Source: Consotaella aegiceratis (GTDB lineage: Bacteria > Pseudomonadota > Alphaproteobacteria > Rhizobiales > Rhizobiaceae). Taken from it: DNA of 64,000 bases. Each line of letters begins with the position of its first letter. Position 1 is the first letter of the stretch. Positions 24,355 to 31,849 of the stretch are shown here, in pieces. Below the pieces are notes generated by a model, which made no database searches, had not been told where the DNA came from, and saw only the letters and a program-made list of their open reading frames with translations. The DNA lies in contig NZ_JAZHFT010000003.1 in the NCBI RefSeq assembly GCF_036541425.1, positions 186,001 to 250,000 of the forward strand, in the 5' to 3' direction. A program made the position numbers and the translations under genes.

Positions 24355-26022
24355 TCAAACCGGCGGCGCCCCGCCGCCGAGCCGGGCAAGAAACCGCCGG
24401 CAGCCCTCAATGTCGAGGCTCTCGGCCCGCCAGGCGATGTAGCCGTCGGGACGCACCAGGACCAATGCCTGCGCGTCGTCTCCCTTGAGCCCGTAGCGGT
24501 CGAACACGCTGGCGTTCTCCACGTGTTCCACGCCGGCTCGCTGGCCATGGGCGAGACGCGCAATGAGGTGGGATTCGGCTCCGGCCTGCGACAGGGCTGC
24601 AAGCTGGCTGGAAAGGGCGGCCGCCTCGTCCTCGACGAGCGGCTTGTGCGACAAAGCGAGCGCATGGAAGCGGTAGCCGACGGTCAAGTCGAACACGTCG
24701 CGATGGCGCGACAGCCGGGCATTTGGCGCCCGCTCTCCGGGGCGAGGAGACGGCCCGGTCCGGTCCTCGACCGCTCCGCCGCCGACGAAGCGGCCCGGCG
24801 CGTAGAGGATGTCGATCTGCGCGAATTTGCGGAACGCCTTGTCCTGAATGAAGTCGAGATTGGAACCCGGGCCGACGATGACGGGGGCCAGCAGGTCACG
24901 CATCCTGGCGCGCCAGCCTGTCTGGCCGGCGGCGGCCTCAAAGAGGCGGTCGGTGAAACGCAGGACCTCGCGCGCGACCGGAAGACGTTCGCTCTCATAG
25001 GTGTCGAGCAACGCGTCATCGGCGCCGCCGCGTAGAAGCGCGGCAAGTTTCCAGGCCAGGTTGGCGGCGTCCTGCAGTCCGGTGTTCATGCCCTGGCCGC
25101 CGGCGGGTGAGTGGATATGCGCTGCGTCGCCCGCGACGAACACCCGGCCGACGCGGTAACGGTCCACCACGCGGTGATGCGTGCGGAAATGGGTGAGCCA
25201 TGTCGGATCGCGGAGCCTCACGGGCAGGCCGGCCGCCTTTTGGAAGCTGGCTTCCAGGTCTTCGAGCGCAAGCTCGGCCTGTTCGTCCGCGTCGGATGAG
25301 GTCTGGCCGCTCATGTCCGTGGTCATCACGCGCGACAGGTTCGAGCCGTGGAGGGGAAAGAATAGGCCGATCCGCTCGCCATGCATGAAGACGCGGAATC
25401 GCGCATGATCCAGCTCCCAATCGACCGCGACGTCGCCGAGCAGGAAACTCTGCGGATATTTCGCGCCCTCGAAGCGCAGATTCAGGCCGTTGCGCACGAT
25501 ACTGTGGGCGCCGTCAGCGCCAATGACATAGCCTGCAGCGATCTCGAATGACGCATCGTCACCGCGTTTGGCGGTGACGCGCACGCCGGCTTCATCCTGT
25601 TCGAAGCCGGTTACGTCGACGCCGCGTTCGACCTCGATGCCGTCCTCCCTCAGGGCATCGAGCAGAACCGCTTCGGTTCGCGACTGCGGGATCATGAGGA
25701 TGAATTGAAACGGCGTATCGTCCGAGGAGGCCCGGTCGAAGTCCAGGCCGCCGACATGGTCACCGGAAATGAAGAATTGAATCTGGCTGTTGACGACGCC
25801 GTGCTCGAACAGGCGGTCGGCCAAGCCGAGACTCGCGAACAGTTCGAGCGAGCGCGCCGACACGGCGAAGGCCCTGGACTCCTGCGAAGGCTGTCGGCGC
25901 TGGTCGACGATGCGGACGTCGACGCCGCTTCGCCGCAAGAGATTGGCAGCCATCAGTCCTGTCGGTCCGGCACCGACGACGAGCACCTCGCAGTCGAGAC
26001 TTTGGGTTTCGCTGTCGGTCAT
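24355..26022 (-). CDS. FAD-dependent aromatic monooxygenase (PHBH/PheA-TfdB type)
   Basis: A 555-residue flavoprotein hydroxylase. It has the FAD dinucleotide motif VVGAGPTGLMAANLL near residue 15, the DG motif GADGAHSIVR near 170 and the GD motif GDAAHIHSPAGGQGMNTG near 290. A C-terminal thioredoxin-like domain (about 430-555) ends in GYIAWRAES. Such enzymes hydroxylate phenolic rings with NAD(P)H and oxygen. The ATG at 26022 is chosen because MTDSETQ directly precedes the Rossmann strand; the upstream extension of the frame is antisense to the neighbour. It is convergent with the SDR and divergent from an alpha/beta hydrolase, a hint of shared aromatic catabolism. Confidence 0.9.
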   Translation of the reverse strand: MTDSETQSLDCEVLVVGAGPTGLMAANLLRRSGVDVRIVDQRRQPSQESRAFAVSARSLELFASLGLADRLFEHGVVNSQIQFFISGDHVGGLDFDRASSDDTPFQFILMIPQSRTEAVLLDALREDGIEVERGVDVTGFEQDEAGVRVTAKRGDDASFEIAAGYVIGADGAHSIVRNGLNLRFEGAKYPQSFLLGDVAVDWELDHARFRVFMHGERIGLFFPLHGSNLSRVMTTDMSGQTSSDADEQAELALEDLEASFQKAAGLPVRLRDPTWLTHFRTHHRVVDRYRVGRVFVAGDAAHIHSPAGGQGMNTGLQDAANLAWKLAALLRGGADDALLDTYESERLPVAREVLRFTDRLFEAAAGQTGWRARMRDLLAPVIVGPGSNLDFIQDKAFRKFAQIDILYAPGRFVGGGAVEDRTGPSPRPGERAPNARLSRHRDVFDLTVGYRFHALALSHKPLVEDEAAALSSQLAALSQAGAESHLIARLAHGQRAGVEHVENASVFDRYGLKGDDAQALVLVRPDGYIAWRAESLDIEGCRRFLARLGGGAPPV

Positions 26023-26215
26023 CTCCGATCTCCCGCCAAGACGCGGCCGCCCAGCCGCCATAAGGTCGGAACGTTCCCGGCCGGCGAGGGGTTGCGGCCA
26101 TCCGTGGTGGGGCGACGCGCCGCCAGCGATCGTCGATGATGGTGTACGGACCCGGCAATCTCTTCGGAACGTGCTTTGTCGCTCAGGGTTTACGGGCAAA
26201 CACAGGAGACCGATC

Positions 26216-27034
26216 ATGCCGGTTGTCAAAACCCAAGACGATATTGCGCTGCACGTGAAGGATATGGGCTCGGGACGCCCCGTCGTGCTGATCCATGGCT
26301 GGCCCCTCACCGGAGACATGTTCGAGTACCAGACCCTCGCGCTGCTCGAGGCGGGCTATCGCGTCATCACCTACGACCGGCGCGGCTTCGGCCAGTCCGG
26401 CCATCCTGCGAACGGCTATGACTACGACACCTTCGCCAGCGATCTGGCCGCCGTTCTGGAAGCCGGCGACCTTCGCGACGTCGCGCTGGTCGGATTTTCG
26501 ATGGGTGGCGGCGAGGTGGCGCGCTATCTCTCCCGTCATGGGACGCAGCGCGTCGCCAAGGTGGCGCTGATCAGCTCCGTCGTGCCTTATATGCTCAAGG
26601 GCGAGGATAATCCCGGCGGGGTCGAAGAGAGTGTCTTCGAGGACATCAAGCAGCAGATCCGTAAGGATCGGTTCGACTTCCTGACGACGTTCGCGCAACA
26701 GTTCTACGGTGTGGGCTACGTCTCCAGTCCGGTGAGCAAATCGTTGCTCGACTGGAGTTTCATGCTCGCCATCATGGCGAGCCCGCTCGCCACGATCCGC
26801 TGCGTCGACGCTTTCGGCAAGACCGATTTCCGGCCCGATCTGAAGGCCTTCACGGTTCCGACGCTGATCGTCCACGGCACCGACGACAAGACGGTGCCGA
26901 TCGACGTCGCCGGACGGGCGGCCGCCAAGGGCATTCCGCATGCCACGCTGATCGAATACGAGGGCGAGCCGCACGGGCTTTTCGCCACCGCGCCGGACCG
27001 GCTGAACGAAGACCTGATCGGCTTCATCGCCTGA
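26216..27034 (+). CDS. Alpha/beta hydrolase (non-haem chloroperoxidase/esterase type)
   Basis: A 272-residue cytoplasmic hydrolase. The oxyanion motif VVLIHGWPLTGDMF lies near residue 25, the nucleophile elbow GFSMGGGEVARYLSRHG has Ser near 97, the acid is in IVHGTDDKTVP (about 222-232) and the histidine is in YEGEPHGLF (about 250). The HGWP/GFSMGGGE pattern is typical of bacterial cofactor-free haloperoxidase-like esterases. The start at 26216 has AGGAGACCGATC upstream. A 193-bp gap separates it from the divergent flavin monooxygenase. The true substrate is probably an ester or lactone. Confidence 0.88.
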   Translation: MPVVKTQDDIALHVKDMGSGRPVVLIHGWPLTGDMFEYQTLALLEAGYRVITYDRRGFGQSGHPANGYDYDTFASDLAAVLEAGDLRDVALVGFSMGGGEVARYLSRHGTQRVAKVALISSVVPYMLKGEDNPGGVEESVFEDIKQQIRKDRFDFLTTFAQQFYGVGYVSSPVSKSLLDWSFMLAIMASPLATIRCVDAFGKTDFRPDLKAFTVPTLIVHGTDDKTVPIDVAGRAAAKGIPHATLIEYEGEPHGLFATAPDRLNEDLIGFIA

Positions 27035-27054
27035 CACCGGTCGATCGAGCAGCG

Positions 27055-27096
27055 CGGCCGCCACCGGGTCATCCGGCGGCGGCCGTGTCTTCTTGT
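27055..27096 (+). terminator. Rho-independent terminator after the alpha/beta hydrolase
   Basis: CGGCCGCC (27055-27062) pairs perfectly with GGCGGCCG (27078-27085). The U-rich TGTCTTCTTGT follows, as expected for a factor-independent terminator. Confidence 0.65.
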
Positions 27097-27127
27097 GCGG
27101 AAGGCAGCCTCGGGCTGCGCCGCGCTC

Positions 27128-28027
27128 CTATTGGATCGTCGACAGAAGCTGCGGCGCCGTCACCAGTTGGCGTACGCCGTGGGAGTGGTCCTCCTTGAAG
27201 ACGTTGCCGTCGGTGCCCCACTTGTAAAGCGAGTTGATGTCGAGCTTGGCGCATTGCGGACGCACGCTCCAGGTGACCTGGAGAGGCGAGCATTGCGCCT
27301 GGGTGTAGTCCGGGCCCGTGGTGGAGCCGGCGAAGACGACCGGCTTGCCGGTGCCGGTCGGCAAGGCTTGGGGCTGATGCAGCCCATGGACCACCGTCCC
27401 GCGATAGGCGAAATCGGCGAAATCGAGCGCTTTGGGATCGTTGACGACCAAAAACACCTGCGATTCCACTCTGAGCGTCGGGTTGGTGCAGGTCTCGCTG
27501 AGGCAGGCGCTCAGGCCTTCGCCCGGCCGGATATCGCACGAACTGTAGACCCAGTGAACTTCGATGGTGTCGCCCGGCTTGACGCCGTGAAAGCCGCCAT
27601 GGCCATGTGCCGGATCTTCCAGCTCCTCGGCGGTGAGGGCGGAGGTTTCGTTGCACTTGAAGCCGCCGTGGTCGTCCGACCCGGCGAAGATCGAGAAACC
27701 CGGCCCTTTGTGCTCGGCGTTCGTATGGGTGTGGATGTTGCAGAGGTTGAGATGGCTCGCCGGCGGCGCGAGCGGAAACTCGCGCGGATTTTTGCCCGCC
27801 TTCATCGCGATGTCGCGAGGCGTCTGCGGACCATAGCCGGTGCAGATTCCGCCGGCACCTTCCTCAGCGGCGAAGGATGTGACCGCCGCCGCCGTGCTGG
27901 AAGGGGCCGGATCGGACGAGGTCGAGTCCATGGTGCAGGCGGTCAAAAGCGCCGTCGACGCCAGGATCGCGGACAGGCCGAACCGAGTTGACGGAATGGC
28001 TGCGCCGAGCCGAAGAATCCTCCGCAT
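27128..28027 (-). CDS. Delta-class carbonic anhydrase lipoprotein
   Basis: A 299-residue exported protein. A lipobox (LLTAC, about residue 30) follows a hydrophobic signal, so it should be a lipoprotein facing the periplasm or cell surface. Delta-class carbonic anhydrase hallmarks are CTGYGPQTPRDI, the histidine cluster LCNIHTHTNAEHKGPGF (likely zinc ligands), and later HWVYSSCDI and QVFLVVND. The class was first described in diatoms and later recognised in bacteria. The enzyme would interconvert carbon dioxide and bicarbonate outside the cytoplasm. The ATG at 28027 has GGAGACGAC just upstream; the extra codons from 28093 lack a ribosome-binding site. It lies in front of two pectinolytic genes on the same strand. 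Confidence 0.8.
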   Translation of the reverse strand: MRRILRLGAAIPSTRFGLSAILASTALLTACTMDSTSSDPAPSSTAAAVTSFAAEEGAGGICTGYGPQTPRDIAMKAGKNPREFPLAPPASHLNLCNIHTHTNAEHKGPGFSIFAGSDDHGGFKCNETSALTAEELEDPAHGHGGFHGVKPGDTIEVHWVYSSCDIRPGEGLSACLSETCTNPTLRVESQVFLVVNDPKALDFADFAYRGTVVHGLHQPQALPTGTGKPVVFAGSTTGPDYTQAQCSPLQVTWSVRPQCAKLDINSLYKWGTDGNVFKEDHSHGVRQLVTAPQLLSTIQ

Positions 28028-28315
28028 GTCGTCTCCGAGTTCGAAAAACCGAAGCAGTTGCGACGAAGCTTGATTGTTGCGAATCAAGTTCACCCAACCG
28101 TGATGTCGAAGGTCTATGAAATAAATTTTAGTAATACAAGTTCTAATGGAATTAATATTAGTTTGTACTGTAGATGTTATTTAAAGTTTAGCATGTATTG
28201 CCGGGCTGACGTGGGGCGGACATCGTCGGCCTGCGAGCTGGCGGGCCGACGATAAGGCAAATTTCGAAACGAGGCGTCGCGCTGCTGCCGCGTTGCCGCC
28301 AGCGACCCATCGAGA
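28028..28315. other. AT-rich intergenic region
   Basis: Bases about 28070-28200 are strikingly AT-rich compared with the rest of the window. They probably hold the promoter of the carbonic anhydrase gene and the end of the pectinesterase transcript. I cannot single out one -10/-35 pair with confidence. Confidence 0.4.
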
Positions 28316-29485
28316 TCAGGGCTGCCAGTCGCGGAACAATTTTTCGGTTGTGATGCCGGTCGCCTCTTCCTGGCTCAGCTGCCGCCGCGACGGATTGACG
28401 GCGGCTCCCGGCCCGGTGCTGCCATATTCGAAAAAGCGCGCGCCCTCCGGCGGAAACCAGTCCTTGGTGCCGGGTTCGCGCCCGGTCCCGTTCATCCCGT
28501 CCCATCCCGTTTCGGGAATATGATCGTCCATCCACATGTTCAGGAAGACCGCGCTGCCGATCGCATCGGGATCGGCATAGCGACCGTCGTCGAACGTGGT
28601 GGTCGGATGCCAGGGCCGACCGAGGGGGCTGGAGCCGGCGGGCACGCCAGGCTCTTTCAGCAGCCGTCCGTCGCGGAAGACGAGACCGTAGGGCGTCTCG
28701 ATATCGGTGCTCGGCGCGGCAACGTATCCGATCGGCATGGCGTCCGGGTTGGCGCGCGTGCGCGTGAGGATGTCGCAACGATCGAACAGGGCGACGCCGG
28801 CGCCGAAGATGAAGTCGATATGCCCGGCGATCACGCAGTCGGCGAAGTAGGACCGGCCGGCATTGACGAACAGGGTGTCCTGGAAACCCATCAGCCGCAC
28901 ATTGCGGATGACGGCCCTGTCGGACCCGTCCGCCGTCATCAGGGCCACCGCCTGCGGGTTCTTCTCGCGGCTGGGATCGTCCTTGGCTTTGACGTCGTTG
29001 GCGTTGAAGTCGTAGCCGTTCTCGATGGTCAGAGACTCGGCATGGAAGTCGGGTGCCTGAACCATCACGGTGGCGCATCCGCTGGTTTTCCAGGTCGAGC
29101 CGTCGCCCTTTTCCAGGCCCGAATAGGCGTCGTAGGTGATGACGGTGCCGTCGCGGCTTTGGCCCACCAACACGATGCCGGGCTTGTCGATCGCTAATTT
29201 TTCGTAATAGCGGCCGTCGTGGATGGCGACGACGAAGGGTTTGCCCGCTTTGTCCGGTGCCAGATCGAGGGCGGCCTGGATGGTGCGGACCATGGGAACG
29301 CCATCTGTCTGGCTTCCGGTCTCCGGCGCTTTCGCGTCGACCACGACATCCGGCTGCCGACCAGCCGAACCGGGCTTGGAACGTTCCGCTCCCTCGCCGA
29401 ATGCCGACGTCGTTGTCATTCCCATCATGGATACCACCGCACAAAGTTCGACAAAGGTCCGCCGGGAGAGGGGCGCCACAGCCAT
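28316..29485 (-). CDS. Pectinesterase (CE8 family)
   Basis: A 389-residue exported enzyme that removes methyl esters from pectin. The N-terminus (PLSRRTFVELCAVVSMMG) carries a twin-arginine-type signal, suggesting Tat export. The right-handed beta-helix family motifs are present: VRTIQAALDLAP, a GFQDTLFV segment with the catalytic Asp, DFIFGAGVALFDRCDI with the second Asp, and LGRPWHP with the substrate-binding Arg. The ATG at 29485 has GGAGGAG six bases upstream. It is followed by carbonic anhydrase and preceded by pectate lyase on the same strand, and it prepares substrate for the lyase. Confidence 0.93.
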   Translation of the reverse strand: MAVAPLSRRTFVELCAVVSMMGMTTTSAFGEGAERSKPGSAGRQPDVVVDAKAPETGSQTDGVPMVRTIQAALDLAPDKAGKPFVVAIHDGRYYEKLAIDKPGIVLVGQSRDGTVITYDAYSGLEKGDGSTWKTSGCATVMVQAPDFHAESLTIENGYDFNANDVKAKDDPSREKNPQAVALMTADGSDRAVIRNVRLMGFQDTLFVNAGRSYFADCVIAGHIDFIFGAGVALFDRCDILTRTRANPDAMPIGYVAAPSTDIETPYGLVFRDGRLLKEPGVPAGSSPLGRPWHPTTTFDDGRYADPDAIGSAVFLNMWMDDHIPETGWDGMNGTGREPGTKDWFPPEGARFFEYGSTGPGAAVNPSRRQLSQEEATGITTEKLFRDWQP

Positions 29486-29646
29486 GTCATTCTCCTCCAT
29501 CTTTTCGAGCCGGCCACAACCTCTCCGACCGACCTGCTGATGCTCCTGGCCAACGGCGAGGGGCACAGACGAGCCGCAGTTCGTCGTCCTCCCACCGATG
29601 CACGAGTGGCCGCGACCATCTGGAGACCGCGGCCGATCGTCTTCGC

Positions 29647-31002
29647 CTACTCTTCGAGGTGCCCGGCGCCGGCGCCCGCCCGTACGGCATCGGCAACGGA
29701 TGCCGCCGGCTCGGCGGCGTAGTCGTAAGGCGGCGTCCAGCCGACATCCGGGGCGATCTGGGTGTCGGGATTGGCTTCGTTGAAGGCCGCCAGCAGATCC
29801 ACCGGCTCGCCGCCGAACGTCGAGCCCTGGTCTTGGAACATCGTACCCTTGTATGCCCGCAACACATCGGACGGCTCGGCGAGCGAGCCAAGATCGAAGA
29901 CGTTGGCCTCCGACAGGATGGCTGATTCCTTGCCGAGACCGAAGCTGTAGTCGTAGCCGTAGGGGCTGGCCTCGTCCGCCGTGAAGAGGTTGTTGAAGAC
30001 ATGCACCTGGCCGTAGCGCACGCGTGGGCTGCGCTGCGTGGAATTCTCGAACCAGCTGTGGTGGATGGTCACCTTGAGGTGATCCCGGTCGGTTTCGCGG
30101 CTGTCGGAATTGCCGATCAGGAAGGTCTTGTCGTGATCCTGGATATGGTTCCAGCCGAGCGTCACGTAATCGGAGGCGCGAACCACATCGATGGCCCCGT
30201 CATGATGCTGGACATGGCGGCCGAAGATCTCCGGTTCGTCGGCGTCGGGACGATCGCCGTCGGTCAAGGTGCAATGGTCGACCCAGACGTGATCGGCCTC
30301 GCTGATGACGACCATGTCGTATTCGGAGTTCCAGTTGCCCTGACTGCCGTCCGTGCCATCCCAGGCCGGGAAGAAGTCGTAGCTGTCCTCGAAGCGGATG
30401 TTGCGGACGATGACGTTGGAAACGCGTCGGATATTGAGTGTTCCGTGGCGAATGACCGCGTCGTCGCCCAATCCGACGATGGTTTTGTTGGAGCCGACAT
30501 TGATCACGATCTGGGCGGCCTGCGCCTTCTGTGACCGGTCGCGCGCCTCCTCGAGCGGACCCTCCGGCTCCTTGTCCATGCCGTAAGTCGCCGGATCGAA
30601 CGCCTTGAGATAAGCGTCGTGGTCATAGTCCGGGTCGGCGAAATCGGACGCATCCATCAGGTTGCCGGCCTCGTCTTCGAGAAGATCGATGGTGCCGGAA
30701 ACGAAGATGATGGCGGGCGTCTCGTTCTCGGCGTTGGTGGCGTTGTCGCCGCCGAGCGCCGCGATGAGCTCGGCGCGCGAGGTGACGATGCTGACGGCAT
30801 CCGTCGCCGCTTCCGCGCCGCCTGTCGTCGTCTGCCCGCCCTGCGTGGCCCAGCCGGTGTCGGGCGTCTGCCGGGCCAGTTGAAGCATCGCATCGTCGAG
30901 CTGCGGTCCGTTCGACTGCGCGAAGGCCGGAGCGCCAAGCAGCGCGGCCAGCGCAACGCCGGTCAATCCCCGCCGAACCGTGTGTGTGTGCATCGCTGTC
31001 AT
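29647..31002 (-). CDS. Pectate lyase (PL1 family)
   Basis: A 451-residue secreted lyase that cleaves de-esterified polygalacturonate by beta-elimination. A signal peptide ends near residue 30 (GAPAFAQS). PL1 landmarks are NKTIVGLGDDAVI, VIVRNIRFEDSYDFF, VWVDHCTLTDGD with calcium-binding Asp, and VTIHHSWFENSTQRSPRVRYGQVHVFNN with the catalytic Arg region. The ATG at 31002 is preceded by AGGAGG. A promoter with a GntR-type palindrome lies directly upstream. With the pectinesterase it forms the extracellular part of pectin use. Confidence 0.93.
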   Translation of the reverse strand: MTAMHTHTVRRGLTGVALAALLGAPAFAQSNGPQLDDAMLQLARQTPDTGWATQGGQTTTGGAEAATDAVSIVTSRAELIAALGGDNATNAENETPAIIFVSGTIDLLEDEAGNLMDASDFADPDYDHDAYLKAFDPATYGMDKEPEGPLEEARDRSQKAQAAQIVINVGSNKTIVGLGDDAVIRHGTLNIRRVSNVIVRNIRFEDSYDFFPAWDGTDGSQGNWNSEYDMVVISEADHVWVDHCTLTDGDRPDADEPEIFGRHVQHHDGAIDVVRASDYVTLGWNHIQDHDKTFLIGNSDSRETDRDHLKVTIHHSWFENSTQRSPRVRYGQVHVFNNLFTADEASPYGYDYSFGLGKESAILSEANVFDLGSLAEPSDVLRAYKGTMFQDQGSTFGGEPVDLLAAFNEANPDTQIAPDVGWTPPYDYAAEPAASVADAVRAGAGAGHLEE

Positions 31003-31057
31003 GAGAGCCCGCCTCCTTTCCGGGCGGCTGCGGCAACATTGTACGGCAGCCAAAATA

Positions 31058-31086
31058 ATACTAGTATACTAAAGGCATCGAGGCAA
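31058..31086 (-). promoter_or_regulatory. Promoter of the pectate lyase gene
   Basis: On the minus strand, TTGCCT (-35, 31081-31086) and TAGTAT (-10, 31058-31063) are separated by exactly 17 bases. This gives an untranslated leader of about 50 bases before the pectate lyase ATG at 31002. Confidence 0.55.
31062..31071. promoter_or_regulatory. GntR/FadR-type operator TAGTATACTA
   Basis: This perfect 10-bp palindrome fits the TNGTATACNA pattern known for FCD-type GntR regulators of hexuronate genes (ExuR/UxuR-like). It sits in the spacer and upstream edge of the -10 box of the pectate lyase promoter, the position of a repressor site. The FCD-type GntR protein encoded at 52409-53164 is a candidate to bind it. 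Confidence 0.5.
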
Positions 31087-31262
31087 TTGCGCCGTGTGCC
31101 CTTTTGAACCGGCACGTGCGTCGATCGCACCCCCAGGCTGGATCGGCTTCTGCGAAGCGTCTTGTCGGAACGGCGCAGTTTGCCGCATTGTCTGCCCATC
31201 GGGCGTTGCCGGGAGCATCGCTCGGCAGCCCCCGTCAGGGGGCAGGAAGGGAGGAGGAGACT

Positions 31263-31481
31263 ATGCATTGCATCATCTGCGGTGCGCCGGCAGAAGAAAT
31301 CCCCACTGCGTCGGCCGACGTCATCTCGGTCCATTGTTCGACTTGCGGTGACTACGACGTCTCGAAGGCTTCGCAGTCGGTGCTTGGCGATTGGGAGCTT
31401 TACGAACGGCGGCAGGCGCTGCGCTATGCGCAGACCAACGCTCAACCGGGCCGCCGGCCGCACCTTCATGGGCTGGGATAA
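31263..31481 (+). CDS. Small zinc-ribbon protein of unknown function
   Basis: A 72-residue protein with two cysteine pairs, CIICG at the N-terminus and CSTCGDYD about 25 residues later, spaced as a zinc ribbon. The rest is a charged helix (LYERRQALRYAQ). The ATG is preceded by GGGAGGAGGAGACT, one of the strongest ribosome-binding sites in the window, so it is very likely translated. I recognise no named family. It could be a nucleic-acid or protein-binding adaptor. It stands between the pectate lyase promoter and the chemoreceptors, with no clear operon partner. Confidence 0.6.
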   Translation: MHCIICGAPAEEIPTASADVISVHCSTCGDYDVSKASQSVLGDWELYERRQALRYAQTNAQPGRRPHLHGLG

Positions 31482-31849
31482 GGGGATATCGACGAGCGGG
31501 CGAAGCCGGATATGGCGTGGCCCGGAATGCGGTGCCGGACCGGGCGATCGCCGGCATCGCCTGCATGGTCGATCCGGAGGCTCGATGGCAATCCGGCCAA
31601 GGGTCGCGCCTAGATGCGACAGCATGCCGCGCCGGCCGGCGCGGCCTTGCGCGATCCTTTCCCGAATCCCTGATTATCGGCGATTGCAGGGGCATAAACC
31701 TGTCGTTGCGCGGCCGGCGGTGGCCCCAAAGAGCCGCATCTCGATCATCTGCCTAAGCAAAATAGATTGGAACGCTAGGGAAATAGTAAGTCTCGAAGTC
31801 TAGTGCGCTCCCTGAACTGTTGGGACCAGGTGCCTTTCGGAGGTGGAGC
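31482..31849. other. Intergenic gap, no gene seen
   Basis: Short frames in this 368-base stretch have no ribosome-binding sites or recognisable motifs. The last 100 bases become less GC-rich and probably hold the promoter of the first chemoreceptor gene. The ribosome-binding site GGAGG lies at about 31839-31843. Confidence 0.4.
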
